This document shows, one piece after another, positions 51,741-60,225 of a stretch of 64,000 nt of DNA. The notes under the pieces are model-generated. The model was not told the origin of the DNA. It did no database searches and saw only the letters and a program-made list of their open reading frames with translations. Position 1 is the first letter of the stretch. Each line of letters opens with the position of its first letter. A program made the position numbers and the translations under genes. The stretch is from JAAEUB01 sp964550345 (lineage in GTDB: Bacteria; Pseudomonadota; Alphaproteobacteria; Rhodobacterales; Rhodobacteraceae). Where the stretch lies: positions 1 through 64,000 of the forward strand of contig CAZJYZ010000013.1 of assembly GCA_964550345.1 (NCBI GenBank), read 5' to 3'.

Positions 51741-52522
51741 ATTGAGGCCTTTCGTGGCGTAAACCCCTGTACCGCTGCCTTGTGCACCAAAGCGGCAACC
51801 GAGGCGGCATTGTCAGCAAATACGCTACCGTCCGGGGCGGTCATGTTATTTTCGAAGCCAATCCGCACATCACCACCCTTTTCCAAAGCGGCCAACAGAC
51901 AGGCCTGTTCGTTACGCCCAAAAGCACAGACAGACCAGTTAAGGTCAAGCCCCTGTGCGGCCGCAAGAAAGGGCGCAAGGTCAGATGGCTGGCCGGCGCG
52001 CGCCCGGGCATAAGACCCTAATACAAACAATGTGTCCCGCTGTCCGGGCTGCACAATGCCTTTGTCAAACCAGCTTGCCAGCAGGCGGACATCCTCGGGC
52101 GAATACAGGATGTGCTGTATCCGGACGCCAGACTGATCGGCGAAGGCATAAAGCTGGCGCGCCAGATCTGGGTCGCGCGCCATCTCAGCAACGGCAACAC
52201 TGGCCCATTCGGGTTTAAGCGTTTCCAGACAAGCCAATTGTGCAGCGACGTCAAACATCCCCGCAGCCTCGGTCGTGATCTGAATATCCATCCCCGGCGC
52301 GTTTGCCATCACGGCAGCTATGGCGTCGCGGTAAGTGCCCACATGCAACGAATGGCGTGCATCCGCATCGCGCACATGCATGTGAATGGCCCCCGCACCA
52401 GCCTCCTGGCAGCGCCGTGCGGTTATCGCGAGTTCGCGCGCAGTAATAGGGAGTTCCGGATGGTCTTCCGGACCCAGCCGTGCGCCATTTGGCGCTATCG
52501 TCAGGGTAAAAGGTTTTGGCAT
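51737..52522 (-). CDS. Beta-keto acid cleavage enzyme (BKACE, DUF849)
   Basis: A 261-aa zinc-dependent enzyme that, in studied members, condenses a beta-keto acid with acetyl-CoA and cleaves it to an acyl-CoA and acetoacetate. FTLTIAPNGARLGPEDHPEL, the metal-site segment GAGAIHMHVRDADARHSLHV, and the later ALEKGGDVRIGFENNMTAPD are family markers. ATG at 52522; a TTG 18 bases upstream is possible. The 3-keto-5-aminohexanoate cleavage enzyme of lysine fermentation is the namesake, but substrates vary widely. Confidence 0.88.
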   Translation of the reverse strand: MPKPFTLTIAPNGARLGPEDHPELPITARELAITARRCQEAGAGAIHMHVRDADARHSLHVGTYRDAIAAVMANAPGMDIQITTEAAGMFDVAAQLACLETLKPEWASVAVAEMARDPDLARQLYAFADQSGVRIQHILYSPEDVRLLASWFDKGIVQPGQRDTLFVLGSYARARAGQPSDLAPFLAAAQGLDLNWSVCAFGRNEQACLLAALEKGGDVRIGFENNMTAPDGSVFADNAASVAALVHKAAVQGFTPRKASI

Positions 52523-52601
52523 TTTCAAGCTCTGGATCAATTCATACGTTACGCCCCGAGAGGTTGAGGATAATTACAAACATGTCAATACTTCTACTTG
52601 C

Positions 52602-52617
52602 AAAACATATGTGTTTT
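52602..52617. promoter_or_regulatory. Palindromic operator candidate for the RpiR regulator
   Basis: AAAACA-TATG-TGTTTT, arms perfect, central four bases not symmetric. It lies 17 bases before the regulator's ATG and 79 bases before the BKACE ATG, the only clear dyad between the divergent genes. Confidence 0.5.
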
Positions 52618-52634
52618 ATCCTACCTTCTCGCTT

Positions 52635-53516
52635 ATGGACCCAACCCGAAAATCACGTACCGTCGCAGCACTGAAAGACCGGCTGAGCGGCTTTTCCCCC
52701 CAGTTGCAGCTGGCAGCAAAATATATTGTCGACCATCAGGCTACATTTGGGCTGGACCCGATCCGGCGCACGGCGGATCAGGCTGGCGTCAGCACATATA
52801 CGCTGGTACGGCTAGCCGAACATCTTGGCTATGACTCCTACGATGCCCTGCGCGAACCTTTCCGACATGCCCTGACATCCGCGCGTGAATTTGCCCCCCT
52901 GCCCGGCTGGGCCGAAGCACTGGCAACGCAGGGCGAGGCGGGGCGGGTACAGGCGGCCTCGGCACTCAACAGCCTTGCCCTGACCGAACGCACGCTTGAG
53001 GCACAATCGCCCGAAACTCTGCGCGATGCCACCAACCTGATGTTGAATGCCAACCGGGTTTACCTAACGGCGGTGCGTTCAAGCTATGCCATGGCGTATT
53101 ATTTTCACTATGTCGGGCGTATGGCACTGCCAAATCTGGAGCTTATTCCCCGTCACATGGGATCGGCCGTCGATGATCTGAACAATGGCGGGCCGGGGGA
53201 CGTGTTAATCGCAATCACCGTCACACCGTTTTCGCGAGAAACAATTCAGGCCTGCGAATTTGCCCAGAAACGGGGCATGAAACTGATCCTGCTGACCGAC
53301 AGCCCGGTTGTTTCGCCTGATCTGGATCCGGCTTTCACCCTTGTTGTTCCTGTCGTGGGCAGCGACCATTTCGCGTCATTTACGGGCATGTCGGCCCTGA
53401 TCGAGCTTCTGTTGGCGCACTTGATGCATGGCGGCGGTGCGCAGGCGGCGGCACGCATCAGCAGTTACGAAGAGCTGCGCCGCAACTACAACGCCTATTG
53501 GAGTGCGCGCAGCTAA
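52635..53516 (+). CDS. MurR/RpiR family transcriptional regulator
   Basis: A 293-aa regulator: HTH_6 domain (about 1-80, AAKYIVDHQATFGLDPIRRT, then VSTYTLVRLAEHLGYDSYDA) and a SIS sugar-phosphate-binding domain (about 115-270, with RVYLTAVRSSYAMAYYFHYV and DVLIAITVTPFSRETI). ATG at 52635 is preferred to an upstream frame that overlaps the divergent BKACE gene. Likely controls the BKACE-aminotransferase unit; ligand unknown. Confidence 0.85.
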   Translation: MDPTRKSRTVAALKDRLSGFSPQLQLAAKYIVDHQATFGLDPIRRTADQAGVSTYTLVRLAEHLGYDSYDALREPFRHALTSAREFAPLPGWAEALATQGEAGRVQAASALNSLALTERTLEAQSPETLRDATNLMLNANRVYLTAVRSSYAMAYYFHYVGRMALPNLELIPRHMGSAVDDLNNGGPGDVLIAITVTPFSRETIQACEFAQKRGMKLILLTDSPVVSPDLDPAFTLVVPVVGSDHFASFTGMSALIELLLAHLMHGGGAQAAARISSYEELRRNYNAYWSARS

Positions 53517-53595
53517 GGGGTGCAGGCTGGCCAAACGAGGGCCCAGCCGGCGGAATTGCCGCACGCACCCAGCGAAGCGGGAGTGAAACCGGGGC

Positions 53596-53623
53596 TTGAC
53601 CCTGCGTAACCGCTCACTAAATT
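53596..53623 (+). promoter_or_regulatory. Promoter of the 3-hydroxyisobutyrate dehydrogenase-like gene
   Basis: TTGACC (53596-53601), 16 bases, TAAATT (53618-53623), about 24 bases before the ATG at 53654. A GC-rich imperfect hairpin at about 53517-53580 (outer arms GGGTGC/GCACCC) precedes it and may end the RpiR transcript. Confidence 0.5.
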
Positions 53624-53653
53624 CGGGCCGAATGCTAATCTGGGGGAAAACCA

Positions 53654-54526
53654 ATGGCAAAATGTGCATTTCTCGGCCTCGGCGTCATGGGCGCACCCAT
53701 GGCAGGCCACCTGACAACAAATGGCCACGAGGTCACGGTTTATAACCGTTCTGGCGAAAAGGCTGTGGCCTGGTCGGAAAAATATGGTGGCGCCAACGCC
53801 CCTACCCCGCGCGAGGCAGCCGAGGGGGCTGACTTTGTCATGGCCTGCGTTGGCAATGACGACGATTTGCGCGCAGTCTGCCTTGGTCCTGACGGTGCCT
53901 TTGCCGGCATGGCAAAAGGCGCTACCTTCGTCGATCACACCACGGTTTCCGCCAAGGTAACGCGCGAGCTTTACGCCGCAGCAGCAGAGGCAGGCATCGC
54001 CTTTGTCGACGCGCCGGTATCGGGCGGTCAGGCCGGGGCGGAAAACGGCGTGCTTTCCATCATGTGCGGCGGCGATCAGGCGGCCTTCGATGCGGCCGAG
54101 CCGATCATGCAGGCCTATGGCCGCTCAATCAAACGGCTGGGCGAAAACGGTGCCGGACAGCTGACCAAGATGGTCAACCAGATCTGCATTGCCGGGCTGG
54201 TGCAGGGCCTGTCCGAGGGCCTGCATTTTGCCGAAAAGGCCGGGCTGGACGGCAAGGCGGTGATTGATGTGATCGCAGGCGGTGCTGCCGGATCATGGCA
54301 GATGCAAAACCGCTATGAAACCATGCTGGACGATCATTTTGAGCACGGCTTTGCGGTGGACTGGATGCGCAAGGACCTGGGCATTTGCCTTGATACGGCG
54401 GATGAAAACGGAGCCTCTCTGCCGGTGACGGCTCTGGTCGATCAGTTCTATAAGGACGTGCAGAAACTGGGCGGCGGGCGTTGGGACACGTCCAGCCTGA
54501 TCAGGCGATTGAAAGTCATGGGATGA
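53654..54526 (+). CDS. 3-hydroxyisobutyrate dehydrogenase-family oxidoreductase
   Basis: A 290-aa beta-hydroxyacid dehydrogenase. NAD(P)-binding MAKCAFLGLGVMGAPMAGHL, the substrate loop FVDAPVSGGQAGAENGVLSI, and the catalytic-lysine region NGAGQLTKMVNQICIAG are clear. The substrate may be 3-hydroxyisobutyrate or tartronate semialdehyde; sequence alone does not decide. It is coupled by a 4-bp overlap to a secreted PLA2-like gene, an odd partner for a soluble dehydrogenase. Confidence 0.9.
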   Translation: MAKCAFLGLGVMGAPMAGHLTTNGHEVTVYNRSGEKAVAWSEKYGGANAPTPREAAEGADFVMACVGNDDDLRAVCLGPDGAFAGMAKGATFVDHTTVSAKVTRELYAAAAEAGIAFVDAPVSGGQAGAENGVLSIMCGGDQAAFDAAEPIMQAYGRSIKRLGENGAGQLTKMVNQICIAGLVQGLSEGLHFAEKAGLDGKAVIDVIAGGAAGSWQMQNRYETMLDDHFEHGFAVDWMRKDLGICLDTADENGASLPVTALVDQFYKDVQKLGGGRWDTSSLIRRLKVMG

Positions 54527-54978
54527 GGGTTCTTGCCGCTTTCCTGCTGATCTTACTGGCAGCCCCCTTACAGGCGCAATCCGTACCGGTTCATGGCAAT
54601 TGGTGCGGGTTGGGCCATTCGGGCAGCGTTTTTTCGCAGCCGCCATTAGATCCGCTGGATGATGCCTGTATGCGCCATGACATTTGTGTCAGCCAGACCG
54701 GGTATCTGTCCTGCGGTTGCGATATCGGCTTCATGCAGGAATTGCGCGCCACCCAATGGCCCAATCCCGGCTATCAGGCAAAAGCGCGCGCCATCTACGA
54801 TTCCATCGCCATGATCCCCTGCGCCGACCCGTCCGGGATGGCGGTTAAAACCGAGATGTTCATGAGCGACTGGGCCCGGGGCGTTCTTTCCGGCCACGAA
54901 GCCCCTTGGGAGGTTATGCGACGTCTGGGCTATCTTGGCACGGAAGGGTTTGGCAATTCCCTGTGGGGCGGGTACTAA
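54523..54978 (+). CDS. Secreted phospholipase A2-like protein
   Basis: ATG at 54523 gives 151 aa with a signal peptide (MRVLAAFLLILLAAPLQAQ). The mature protein contains WCGLGHSGSVFSQP, like the calcium loop, and DPLDDACMRHDICVSQTGYL, which matches the PLA2 active-site pattern Cys-x-x-His-Asp-x-Cys, plus further Cys (YLSCGCDIGF, MIPCADPS) for disulfides. This suits a prokaryotic secreted PLA2-fold protein that would hydrolyse phospholipids; activity is inferred. It overlaps the dehydrogenase stop by 4 bp. Confidence 0.72.
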   Translation: MRVLAAFLLILLAAPLQAQSVPVHGNWCGLGHSGSVFSQPPLDPLDDACMRHDICVSQTGYLSCGCDIGFMQELRATQWPNPGYQAKARAIYDSIAMIPCADPSGMAVKTEMFMSDWARGVLSGHEAPWEVMRRLGYLGTEGFGNSLWGGY

Positions 54979-54984
54979 GCAGCC

Positions 54985-55929
54985 CTAGCGCGGCACGGTA
55001 ACCTCGTCCCCCGGTTCTTCGGGTTCGTCATCGACCATTTCAGCGGGGAAACCCGGCGCCTGAATGCTGAGCCCCGTCGCCTCTTCCAGTCTGCGAATAA
55101 TGTTTGGCGACAATTCGCGCGGGCCAAAACGCGCCTGACCATCCTTGAAGATATCCACCAGCATGGGGCTAAGCTCCAATGGTACATCATGGCGCTCTGC
55201 GATTTGCTGAAAAATACCAATGTCTTTCGACACCAGATCCATGGTGAAGGAAATATCGCGTGACCCGTTCAGGATGACCTGACTTTCGGTTTCATGCACA
55301 AAGGACGTGCCCGAGGATATGCGGATCGCTTCATAGGTGGTGGCAAGGTCCATGCCGGCGGCTTTGGCGGTCACCAAGGCCTCGCAACAGGATACCAGAT
55401 TGGCGGTGGCAAGGTAGTTGGTCACCACTTTGAGGGTCGAGGCCGAGCCAAGCGCGCCCGTATGCAGGATGCGCCGCCCCATGGCTTTGAGCAGAGGCAG
55501 AACCCGCTCAAAACTTGGCCGTTCGCAGCCGGCAAAGATCGAGATATTGCCGGTATCCGCCCGGTGGCAGCCGCCCGAAACCGGGCAATCCACCGCTTCG
55601 CCGCCGCGCTTGATGACCTCGGCGCCCAAACGGCGCACTTCGGCCTCATCCGTGGTGGACATCTCCATCCAGACCTTGCCCGTCGTGACCTCGGGCAGCA
55701 TATCGCGCATGACCGCATCTGAGGCGGTGGGCGATGGCAGGCAGGTGATCACCACATCACATGCGCGCATCATATCGGCGGGACCTCCCCCAGCCTTTGC
55801 GCCCCTGTCAACGAATTCCTGCACCAGTTCCGGCTGCAGATCAAACACCCTGAGGTCAAACCCCTGACGCAACAGGCTACCACTGAGTTTGCCGCCAACA
55901 TTTCCCAGACCGATAAAGCCGACTTTCAT
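54985..55929 (-). CDS. NAD(P)-dependent beta-hydroxyacid dehydrogenase
   Basis: A 314-aa paralogue of the enzyme at 53654. It begins MKVGFIGLGNVGGKLSGSLL, has DCPVSGGCHRADTGNISIFA as substrate loop, and GSASTLKVVTNYLATANLVS with the catalytic Lys. It has an acidic C-terminal tail (DDEPEEPGDEVTVPR). ATG at 55929 is preferred; a longer frame from 55968 lacks a normal start context. It lies between a convergent PLA2-like gene and a co-oriented GntR regulator, which may control it. Confidence 0.87.
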   Translation of the reverse strand: MKVGFIGLGNVGGKLSGSLLRQGFDLRVFDLQPELVQEFVDRGAKAGGGPADMMRACDVVITCLPSPTASDAVMRDMLPEVTTGKVWMEMSTTDEAEVRRLGAEVIKRGGEAVDCPVSGGCHRADTGNISIFAGCERPSFERVLPLLKAMGRRILHTGALGSASTLKVVTNYLATANLVSCCEALVTAKAAGMDLATTYEAIRISSGTSFVHETESQVILNGSRDISFTMDLVSKDIGIFQQIAERHDVPLELSPMLVDIFKDGQARFGPRELSPNIIRRLEEATGLSIQAPGFPAEMVDDEPEEPGDEVTVPR

Positions 55930-55973
55930 GCCTGCACCCCTGCTTTCTACCGAGATACAGCGCAACAACGCGT

Positions 55974-56732
55974 TTAGCGTCTTTGTTCGTGCTCAAGCCG
56001 TTGCAGGGCGATCTCTTCGTTTTTCTGTGCTTGTAGCTGATCACGAAAGGCGTTTGAGACATAGTCTAAATGCGACTCAATTGCGTCGCGGGCGGCAACC
56101 GGGTCGCGCGCCTGCAGGGCATCGTTGACATCGCGGTGCTGTTTTAAAAGGTCGGTCCGGGTAATGTTTTGGGCAAACATCATCTGTCGATTATAAAACA
56201 CGCCTTCGCGCAGCATGTCATACATGGAACGCATCATGTGCAGCATAACCACATTATGCCCAGCCTCGATGATGGCCATGTGAAACTCGGCATCCAGATC
56301 GGCACCGTTACCATTTGTATCAGCCGCTTCCATCCGGGTGAAAATCGCGTCTATGACCTTGAGGTCCGTGTCCGAGGCCAGCCGGGCCGCCCGATCCGCC
56401 GCCAGCCCTTCCATATCACGACGAAAGGCCAGCATATCAAACACCGCCTCGTCATGGCTGGCAAAAAGGTCGACCAAAGCCGGGGAAAACGCCGAACCGA
56501 GAACATCAGCCACGAATATGCCAGCCCCGGCCCGCGCGGTTAAAAGACCGCTATCTTGCAATGCGGCAATAGCTTCGCGCAAAGAGGGGCGTGACACGCC
56601 GAGTTGTTCCGCCAGATCCCGCTCTGACGGCAGACGTTCGCCGGGGCGCAAAATTCCGCGTAAAATTAACAGCTCGATCTGGCGTACCACGGCCAGCGAA
56701 AGCCTTTCTGATTGTACTTTTTGAAACGGCAC
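55974..56732 (-). CDS. GntR-family (FCD) transcriptional regulator
   Basis: A 252-aa FadR/LldR-type regulator: winged-helix N-terminus (LERLPSERDLAEQLGVSRPS-like, here GERLPSERDLAEQLGVSRPS, then LREAIAALQDSGLLTARAGA) and an FCD effector domain (about 95-225). Effectors of the group are mostly organic acids. Placed 44 bases upstream of the dehydrogenase in the same direction, so both may form a unit; an operator-like site precedes its start. Confidence 0.9.
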   Translation of the reverse strand: MPFQKVQSERLSLAVVRQIELLILRGILRPGERLPSERDLAEQLGVSRPSLREAIAALQDSGLLTARAGAGIFVADVLGSAFSPALVDLFASHDEAVFDMLAFRRDMEGLAADRAARLASDTDLKVIDAIFTRMEAADTNGNGADLDAEFHMAIIEAGHNVVMLHMMRSMYDMLREGVFYNRQMMFAQNITRTDLLKQHRDVNDALQARDPVAARDAIESHLDYVSNAFRDQLQAQKNEEIALQRLEHEQRR

Positions 56733-56747
56733 ACGCGCCCCCTTAAT

Positions 56748-56758
56748 TGGTCAAACCA
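56748..56758. promoter_or_regulatory. GntR-type operator candidate
   Basis: TGGT-CAA-ACCA, a perfect match to the FadR-group pattern TNGTNNNACNA, 15 bases upstream of the GntR-family ATG. Suggests autoregulation. Confidence 0.55.
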
Positions 56759-56795
56759 TATGACCAGTTCGGGATATGCACAATAGATTTACACA

Positions 56796-56828
56796 ATAAA
56801 AAACGGCCGGACACTTGGCCCGACCGTT
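56796..56828 (-). terminator. Intrinsic terminator of the OmpA-family lipoprotein gene
   Basis: Nine-base stem (56820-56828 with 56802-56810, one G-U pair) followed on the minus strand by a T-rich tail (TTTTTTATTG). It lies 20 bases after the stop at 56848. Confidence 0.85.
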
Positions 56829-56847
56829 CAGTTTCAAACGTGCCTGT

Positions 56848-57483
56848 TCAGGTATGCGGGCGAATAATAATCTCGACCCGACGGTTTTGCTGACGCCCGG
56901 CGGCAGTCAGGTTCGAGGCAACCGGCTGGTCCTCGCCACGCCCGATTGTCACGATCCGGGACGGCGAAACACCGTTATCAGTCAGCACCGACGCCACAGC
57001 AGCCGCACGATTGCGCGAAAGGGACAGATTGTAGGAGGCGTCGCCCACGTTGTCGGTGTGACCGATAACGTTGATGGTTGAGGCCGGATAATCGGTCAGC
57101 ACACCGGCTAGGGCTGCAAGATCGCTGCGCAGACCATAGCCGACCACGGCGGAATCGGTGGCGAACAGGATGTCATTGGGCATAGTGACAATCAGTTCGC
57201 TGCCAGTATTGACCACTTCGATGTCACTGTTGTTAACGGCTGTGCGAATATCACCAGCCTGCTGATCCAGGTGCTGGCCGATGGCGCCACCGACAATCCC
57301 GCCGGCAACAGCACCGGCCGCAGCCGCGCCAAGATTGCCACCCGATCTGGCCGCACCGAACAAACCGCCAAGGGCGGCGCCAATGGCGGCCCCGTCATTT
57401 TGACGCGGACCGGTTTCGGTACATGCGGTCAGGGCAAAGGTTCCGATCAGAGCAGCGACGAGCGGGGCTTTGAGATATTTCAT
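56848..57483 (-). CDS. OmpA-family lipoprotein with glycine zipper
   Basis: A 211-aa lipoprotein. The signal KAPLVAALIGTFALTAC ends in lipobox LTAC (Cys21). A Gly/Ala-rich glycine-zipper region follows (about 30-75, GAAIGAALGGLFGAARSGGN), then an OmpA-type peptidoglycan-binding domain (about 95-211) with FATDSAVV, NVIGHTDNVGDASYNLSLSR and the C-terminal QQNRRVEIIIRP. YiaD-like layout. Ends at a strong terminator; it is transcribed alone. Confidence 0.9.
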   Translation of the reverse strand: MKYLKAPLVAALIGTFALTACTETGPRQNDGAAIGAALGGLFGAARSGGNLGAAAAGAVAGGIVGGAIGQHLDQQAGDIRTAVNNSDIEVVNTGSELIVTMPNDILFATDSAVVGYGLRSDLAALAGVLTDYPASTINVIGHTDNVGDASYNLSLSRNRAAAVASVLTDNGVSPSRIVTIGRGEDQPVASNLTAAGRQQNRRVEIIIRPHT

Positions 57484-57594
57484 GTCAGGACTTTCGTTTG
57501 GGTCAGGTTTCTATGCAGTTAACCTACCGTAACCAGCGATGTTATCGAATATCAACCCGCGCCTTTCACGTCCCATGCGCGGCAAACCGCCGCC

Positions 57595-58440
57595 TCAATC
57601 CCCGCCCCCTTCAAGGCGCGCCGCTTCATAGGCCAGCATGGCGCGTTTGACCGGCAGGCCCCAATGGTAGCCTCCGAGCCCCCCGGATTTACGCATGGCC
57701 CGGTGGCAGGGGATCAGCCAACTGACGGGGTTTCGCCCAACTGCAGTGCCCACTGCCCGCACCGCGCGTGGTTTACCCACCGCACCAGCGATTTCACTGT
57801 AGGTGGTTACATGACCCGAAGGAATGGTCAGTAACGCCTCCCATACCTTGATCTGAAAGGGCGCGCCGATCATGTGCAGGCTGGTTTCACCCTTGCCAGC
57901 AAAGGCCGCTTCCACCCATGGCACCAGCGCGGCCGGGTCCTCGAGGAATTCGGCCTCAGGCCAGCGGCTGCGCAAATCTGACATTGTGGCTTCGTCCCCC
58001 GCATCCCCGGCAAAGCCCAGCCCGCACAGGCCCTTGTCGGTGCCCATCGCCAGAGCCCGGCCAAACGGGCTGTCAAACCACCCCCACCGGATCGTCAGGC
58101 CAGCCCCCTTTTGGGCGAACTCGCCGGGGCTCATCGCCTCCCACCGCAGAAAAAGGTCATGCAGGCGGCCAGTGCCGGTTAACCCGACTTCATGCGCCGC
58201 CTCCAGCGTGGTGAAGCGTGCTGCCAGAAGCGTTTTGGCGTGGTCCAGCGTCAGATATTGCTGGTAGCGTTTGGGCGAAACCCCGACCCAGCGGCTGAAC
58301 AGGCGCTGAAAATGCGCCGGGCTCATATTAACCTCACCCGCCAAAGCCTCAAGCGATACAGGCGCACCGTTTTGCGCGTCGATCGCCTCAATGGCGCGGC
58401 GAATAACCTGATAATGGTAGCTTTGTTCCTGACCGTCCAT
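57595..58440 (-). CDS. Ada-like AraC regulator / O6-methylguanine-DNA methyltransferase
   Basis: A 281-aa protein joining an AraC HTH (about 1-105, MSPAHFQRLFSRWVGVSPKR) with a suicide methyltransferase domain (about 195-281). The active-site Cys is in NPVSWLIPCHRAMRKSGG, and GGYHWGLPVKRAML follows, as in Ogt/Ada. The N-terminal methylphosphotriester-accepting Cys4-zinc domain of E. coli Ada is missing, so the protein resembles Ada lacking its usual switch. AGGAGG precedes the ATG at 58440. It repairs O6-alkylguanine and may regulate itself in some other way. Confidence 0.88.
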   Translation of the reverse strand: MDGQEQSYHYQVIRRAIEAIDAQNGAPVSLEALAGEVNMSPAHFQRLFSRWVGVSPKRYQQYLTLDHAKTLLAARFTTLEAAHEVGLTGTGRLHDLFLRWEAMSPGEFAQKGAGLTIRWGWFDSPFGRALAMGTDKGLCGLGFAGDAGDEATMSDLRSRWPEAEFLEDPAALVPWVEAAFAGKGETSLHMIGAPFQIKVWEALLTIPSGHVTTYSEIAGAVGKPRAVRAVGTAVGRNPVSWLIPCHRAMRKSGGLGGYHWGLPVKRAMLAYEAARLEGGGD

Positions 58441-58541
58441 GGTGCCTCCTGTGTTAAGGCCAGATTGACGCAAATGCGACGGTATGGCGACCCGTTTCCT
58501 GCGCCTTTGCTCTTGCCCTGCGTAAGAATGCAGCCGATACC

Positions 58542-59192
58542 ATGCCCATGGCAAAACAAATGAACTATCAGACGATCGACGAGATTTTCCGCCGCTTTCA
58601 GGAGGCCGAGGCCGAACCCAAGGGCGAGCTGAACCACACAAACGTTTACACATTGGTGGTTGCCGTGGCCCTCTCGGCGCAAGCTACGGATGCGGGGGTT
58701 AACAAGGCCACAAAAGACCTGTTTGCAACCGTGGACACCCCGGAAAAGATGTTGGAACTGGGCGAAGAGGGGTTGATAGAACATATCAAATCCATCGGGC
58801 TTTACCGCAACAAGGCAAAGAACGTCATCAAGATGGCGCAGATACTGGTGGATGAATATGGCGGCGAGGTGCCATCCTCGCGCACTGCCCTGATCGGCCT
58901 GCCCGGCGTTGGCCGCAAGACCGCGAATGTGGTGCTAAATATGTGGTGGAGCATCCCGGCGCAGGCGGTGGACACCCATATCTTCCGGGTCGGCAACCGT
59001 TCGGGCATTGCCCCCGGTAAAGATGTCAACGTGGTTGAGCGCGCTATTGAGGACAACATTCCTGCCCCCTATCAGCGCCACGCTCATCATTGGTTAATCC
59101 TACATGGGCGATATACCTGCGTAGCGCGCAAGCCAAAATGCGCTGCCTGCCTGATCCGTGATTTATGCTTGTTTGAGGAAAAGAACCTATGA
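58542..59192 (+). CDS. nth: Endonuclease III (DNA glycosylase/AP lyase)
   Basis: Removes oxidised pyrimidines and nicks the abasic site. The 216-aa protein has the helix-hairpin-helix LIGLPGVGRKTANVVLNMWW with the catalytic Lys, the catalytic Asp in VDTHIFRVGNRSGIA, and the 4Fe-4S ligands CVARKPKCAACLIRDLC (spacing 6-2-5). An alternative start at 58548 gives MAKQMNY, common in the group. It overlaps the adenosine kinase start by 4 bp. Confidence 0.96.
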   Translation: MPMAKQMNYQTIDEIFRRFQEAEAEPKGELNHTNVYTLVVAVALSAQATDAGVNKATKDLFATVDTPEKMLELGEEGLIEHIKSIGLYRNKAKNVIKMAQILVDEYGGEVPSSRTALIGLPGVGRKTANVVLNMWWSIPAQAVDTHIFRVGNRSGIAPGKDVNVVERAIEDNIPAPYQRHAHHWLILHGRYTCVARKPKCAACLIRDLCLFEEKNL

Positions 59193-60193
59193 GTAAGAAG
59201 TTTCAGGTTGTTGGTATCGGCAATGCCATGGTTGATGTGTTGTCCCATTGCGCCGACGACTTTCTGACCAGCCATGGTATCGAAAAAGGCATCATGCAAC
59301 TGATTGATATGGAACGCGCAGTGGCGCTTTATGGCGAAACCGGCCCGGCAACGGAAATGTCCGGTGGTTCGGCTGCCAATACGATTGCCGGAATGGCGCA
59401 TCTGGGCGGTCGCACCGCTTATGTGGGCAAGGTCAAGGACGACCAGCTGGGCGCCATTTTCGCCCATGACCTGCGCGCGCAGGGCGCGGTCTATGAGACC
59501 CCTCTGGCCCCCAGGGATGCCGAGGCCGAAACCGGGCGCTGCATCATTCTGGTGACCCCGGATGGTGAGCGGTCGATGAACACCTATCTGGGGGTGACCG
59601 AGCATCTGGCGCCGTCCGATATTGACGAAGCACAGGTGGCGGATGCGGAATGGATTTTCCTTGAAGGCTACCGCTTTGACGGTCCTGAAAGTCACGAGGC
59701 TTTTGCCAAGGCGATAACCGCCTGCAAAGGTGCTGGCGGGCGTGTTTCCATCACCTTGTCCGACCCTTTCTGCATCAACCGTCACCGCAAGGATTTTGCA
59801 ACAATGCTGCGCGACGATGTGGACTTATTGTTCGCCAACCGAGCCGAAATCGAAACCATGTATGAGGGCGCGGGCAGCTTTGATGCAGCGCTGAATGCTG
59901 CTGCGGCCGAAGTTGAAACTGTGGTCTGCACCGAAGGCGGTGAGGGTTGCCATGTACTGAACGCGGGCAAACGCTGGCACGTGCCGGCGATCCCGACGGA
60001 TGTGGTTGACGCCACCGGTGCCGGAGACCTATTTGCCGGGGCGTTCCTGTGGGGGATGGCCGAAGGGCATGACCTGGAAACCTGTGCGCGCATGGGCAAT
60101 ATTGCCGCGTCAGAGGTGATCAGCCATCTTGGTGCACGGGTTGAGGCGGACCTGAAAGCGCTGTTTCAAAAACATGGAGTCGTCTTGGCCTGA
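59189..60193 (+). CDS. Adenosine kinase-like PfkB-family kinase
   Basis: A 334-aa ribokinase-fold kinase. FQVVGIGNAMVDVLSHCADD, EMSGGSAANTIAGMAHLGGR and VVDATGAGDLFAGAFLWGMA (catalytic Asp) are clear, the pattern of the alphaproteobacterial adenosine/carbohydrate kinase group. Adenosine is the usual annotated substrate; proof is lacking. Co-translated with nth and convergent with the lipid kinase gene 32 bases on. Confidence 0.87.
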   Translation: MSKKFQVVGIGNAMVDVLSHCADDFLTSHGIEKGIMQLIDMERAVALYGETGPATEMSGGSAANTIAGMAHLGGRTAYVGKVKDDQLGAIFAHDLRAQGAVYETPLAPRDAEAETGRCIILVTPDGERSMNTYLGVTEHLAPSDIDEAQVADAEWIFLEGYRFDGPESHEAFAKAITACKGAGGRVSITLSDPFCINRHRKDFATMLRDDVDLLFANRAEIETMYEGAGSFDAALNAAAAEVETVVCTEGGEGCHVLNAGKRWHVPAIPTDVVDATGAGDLFAGAFLWGMAEGHDLETCARMGNIAASEVISHLGARVEADLKALFQKHGVVLA

Positions 60194-60225
60194 AGCCCGC
60201 AATTCGGCGGAGCAACGCCCAGCTT

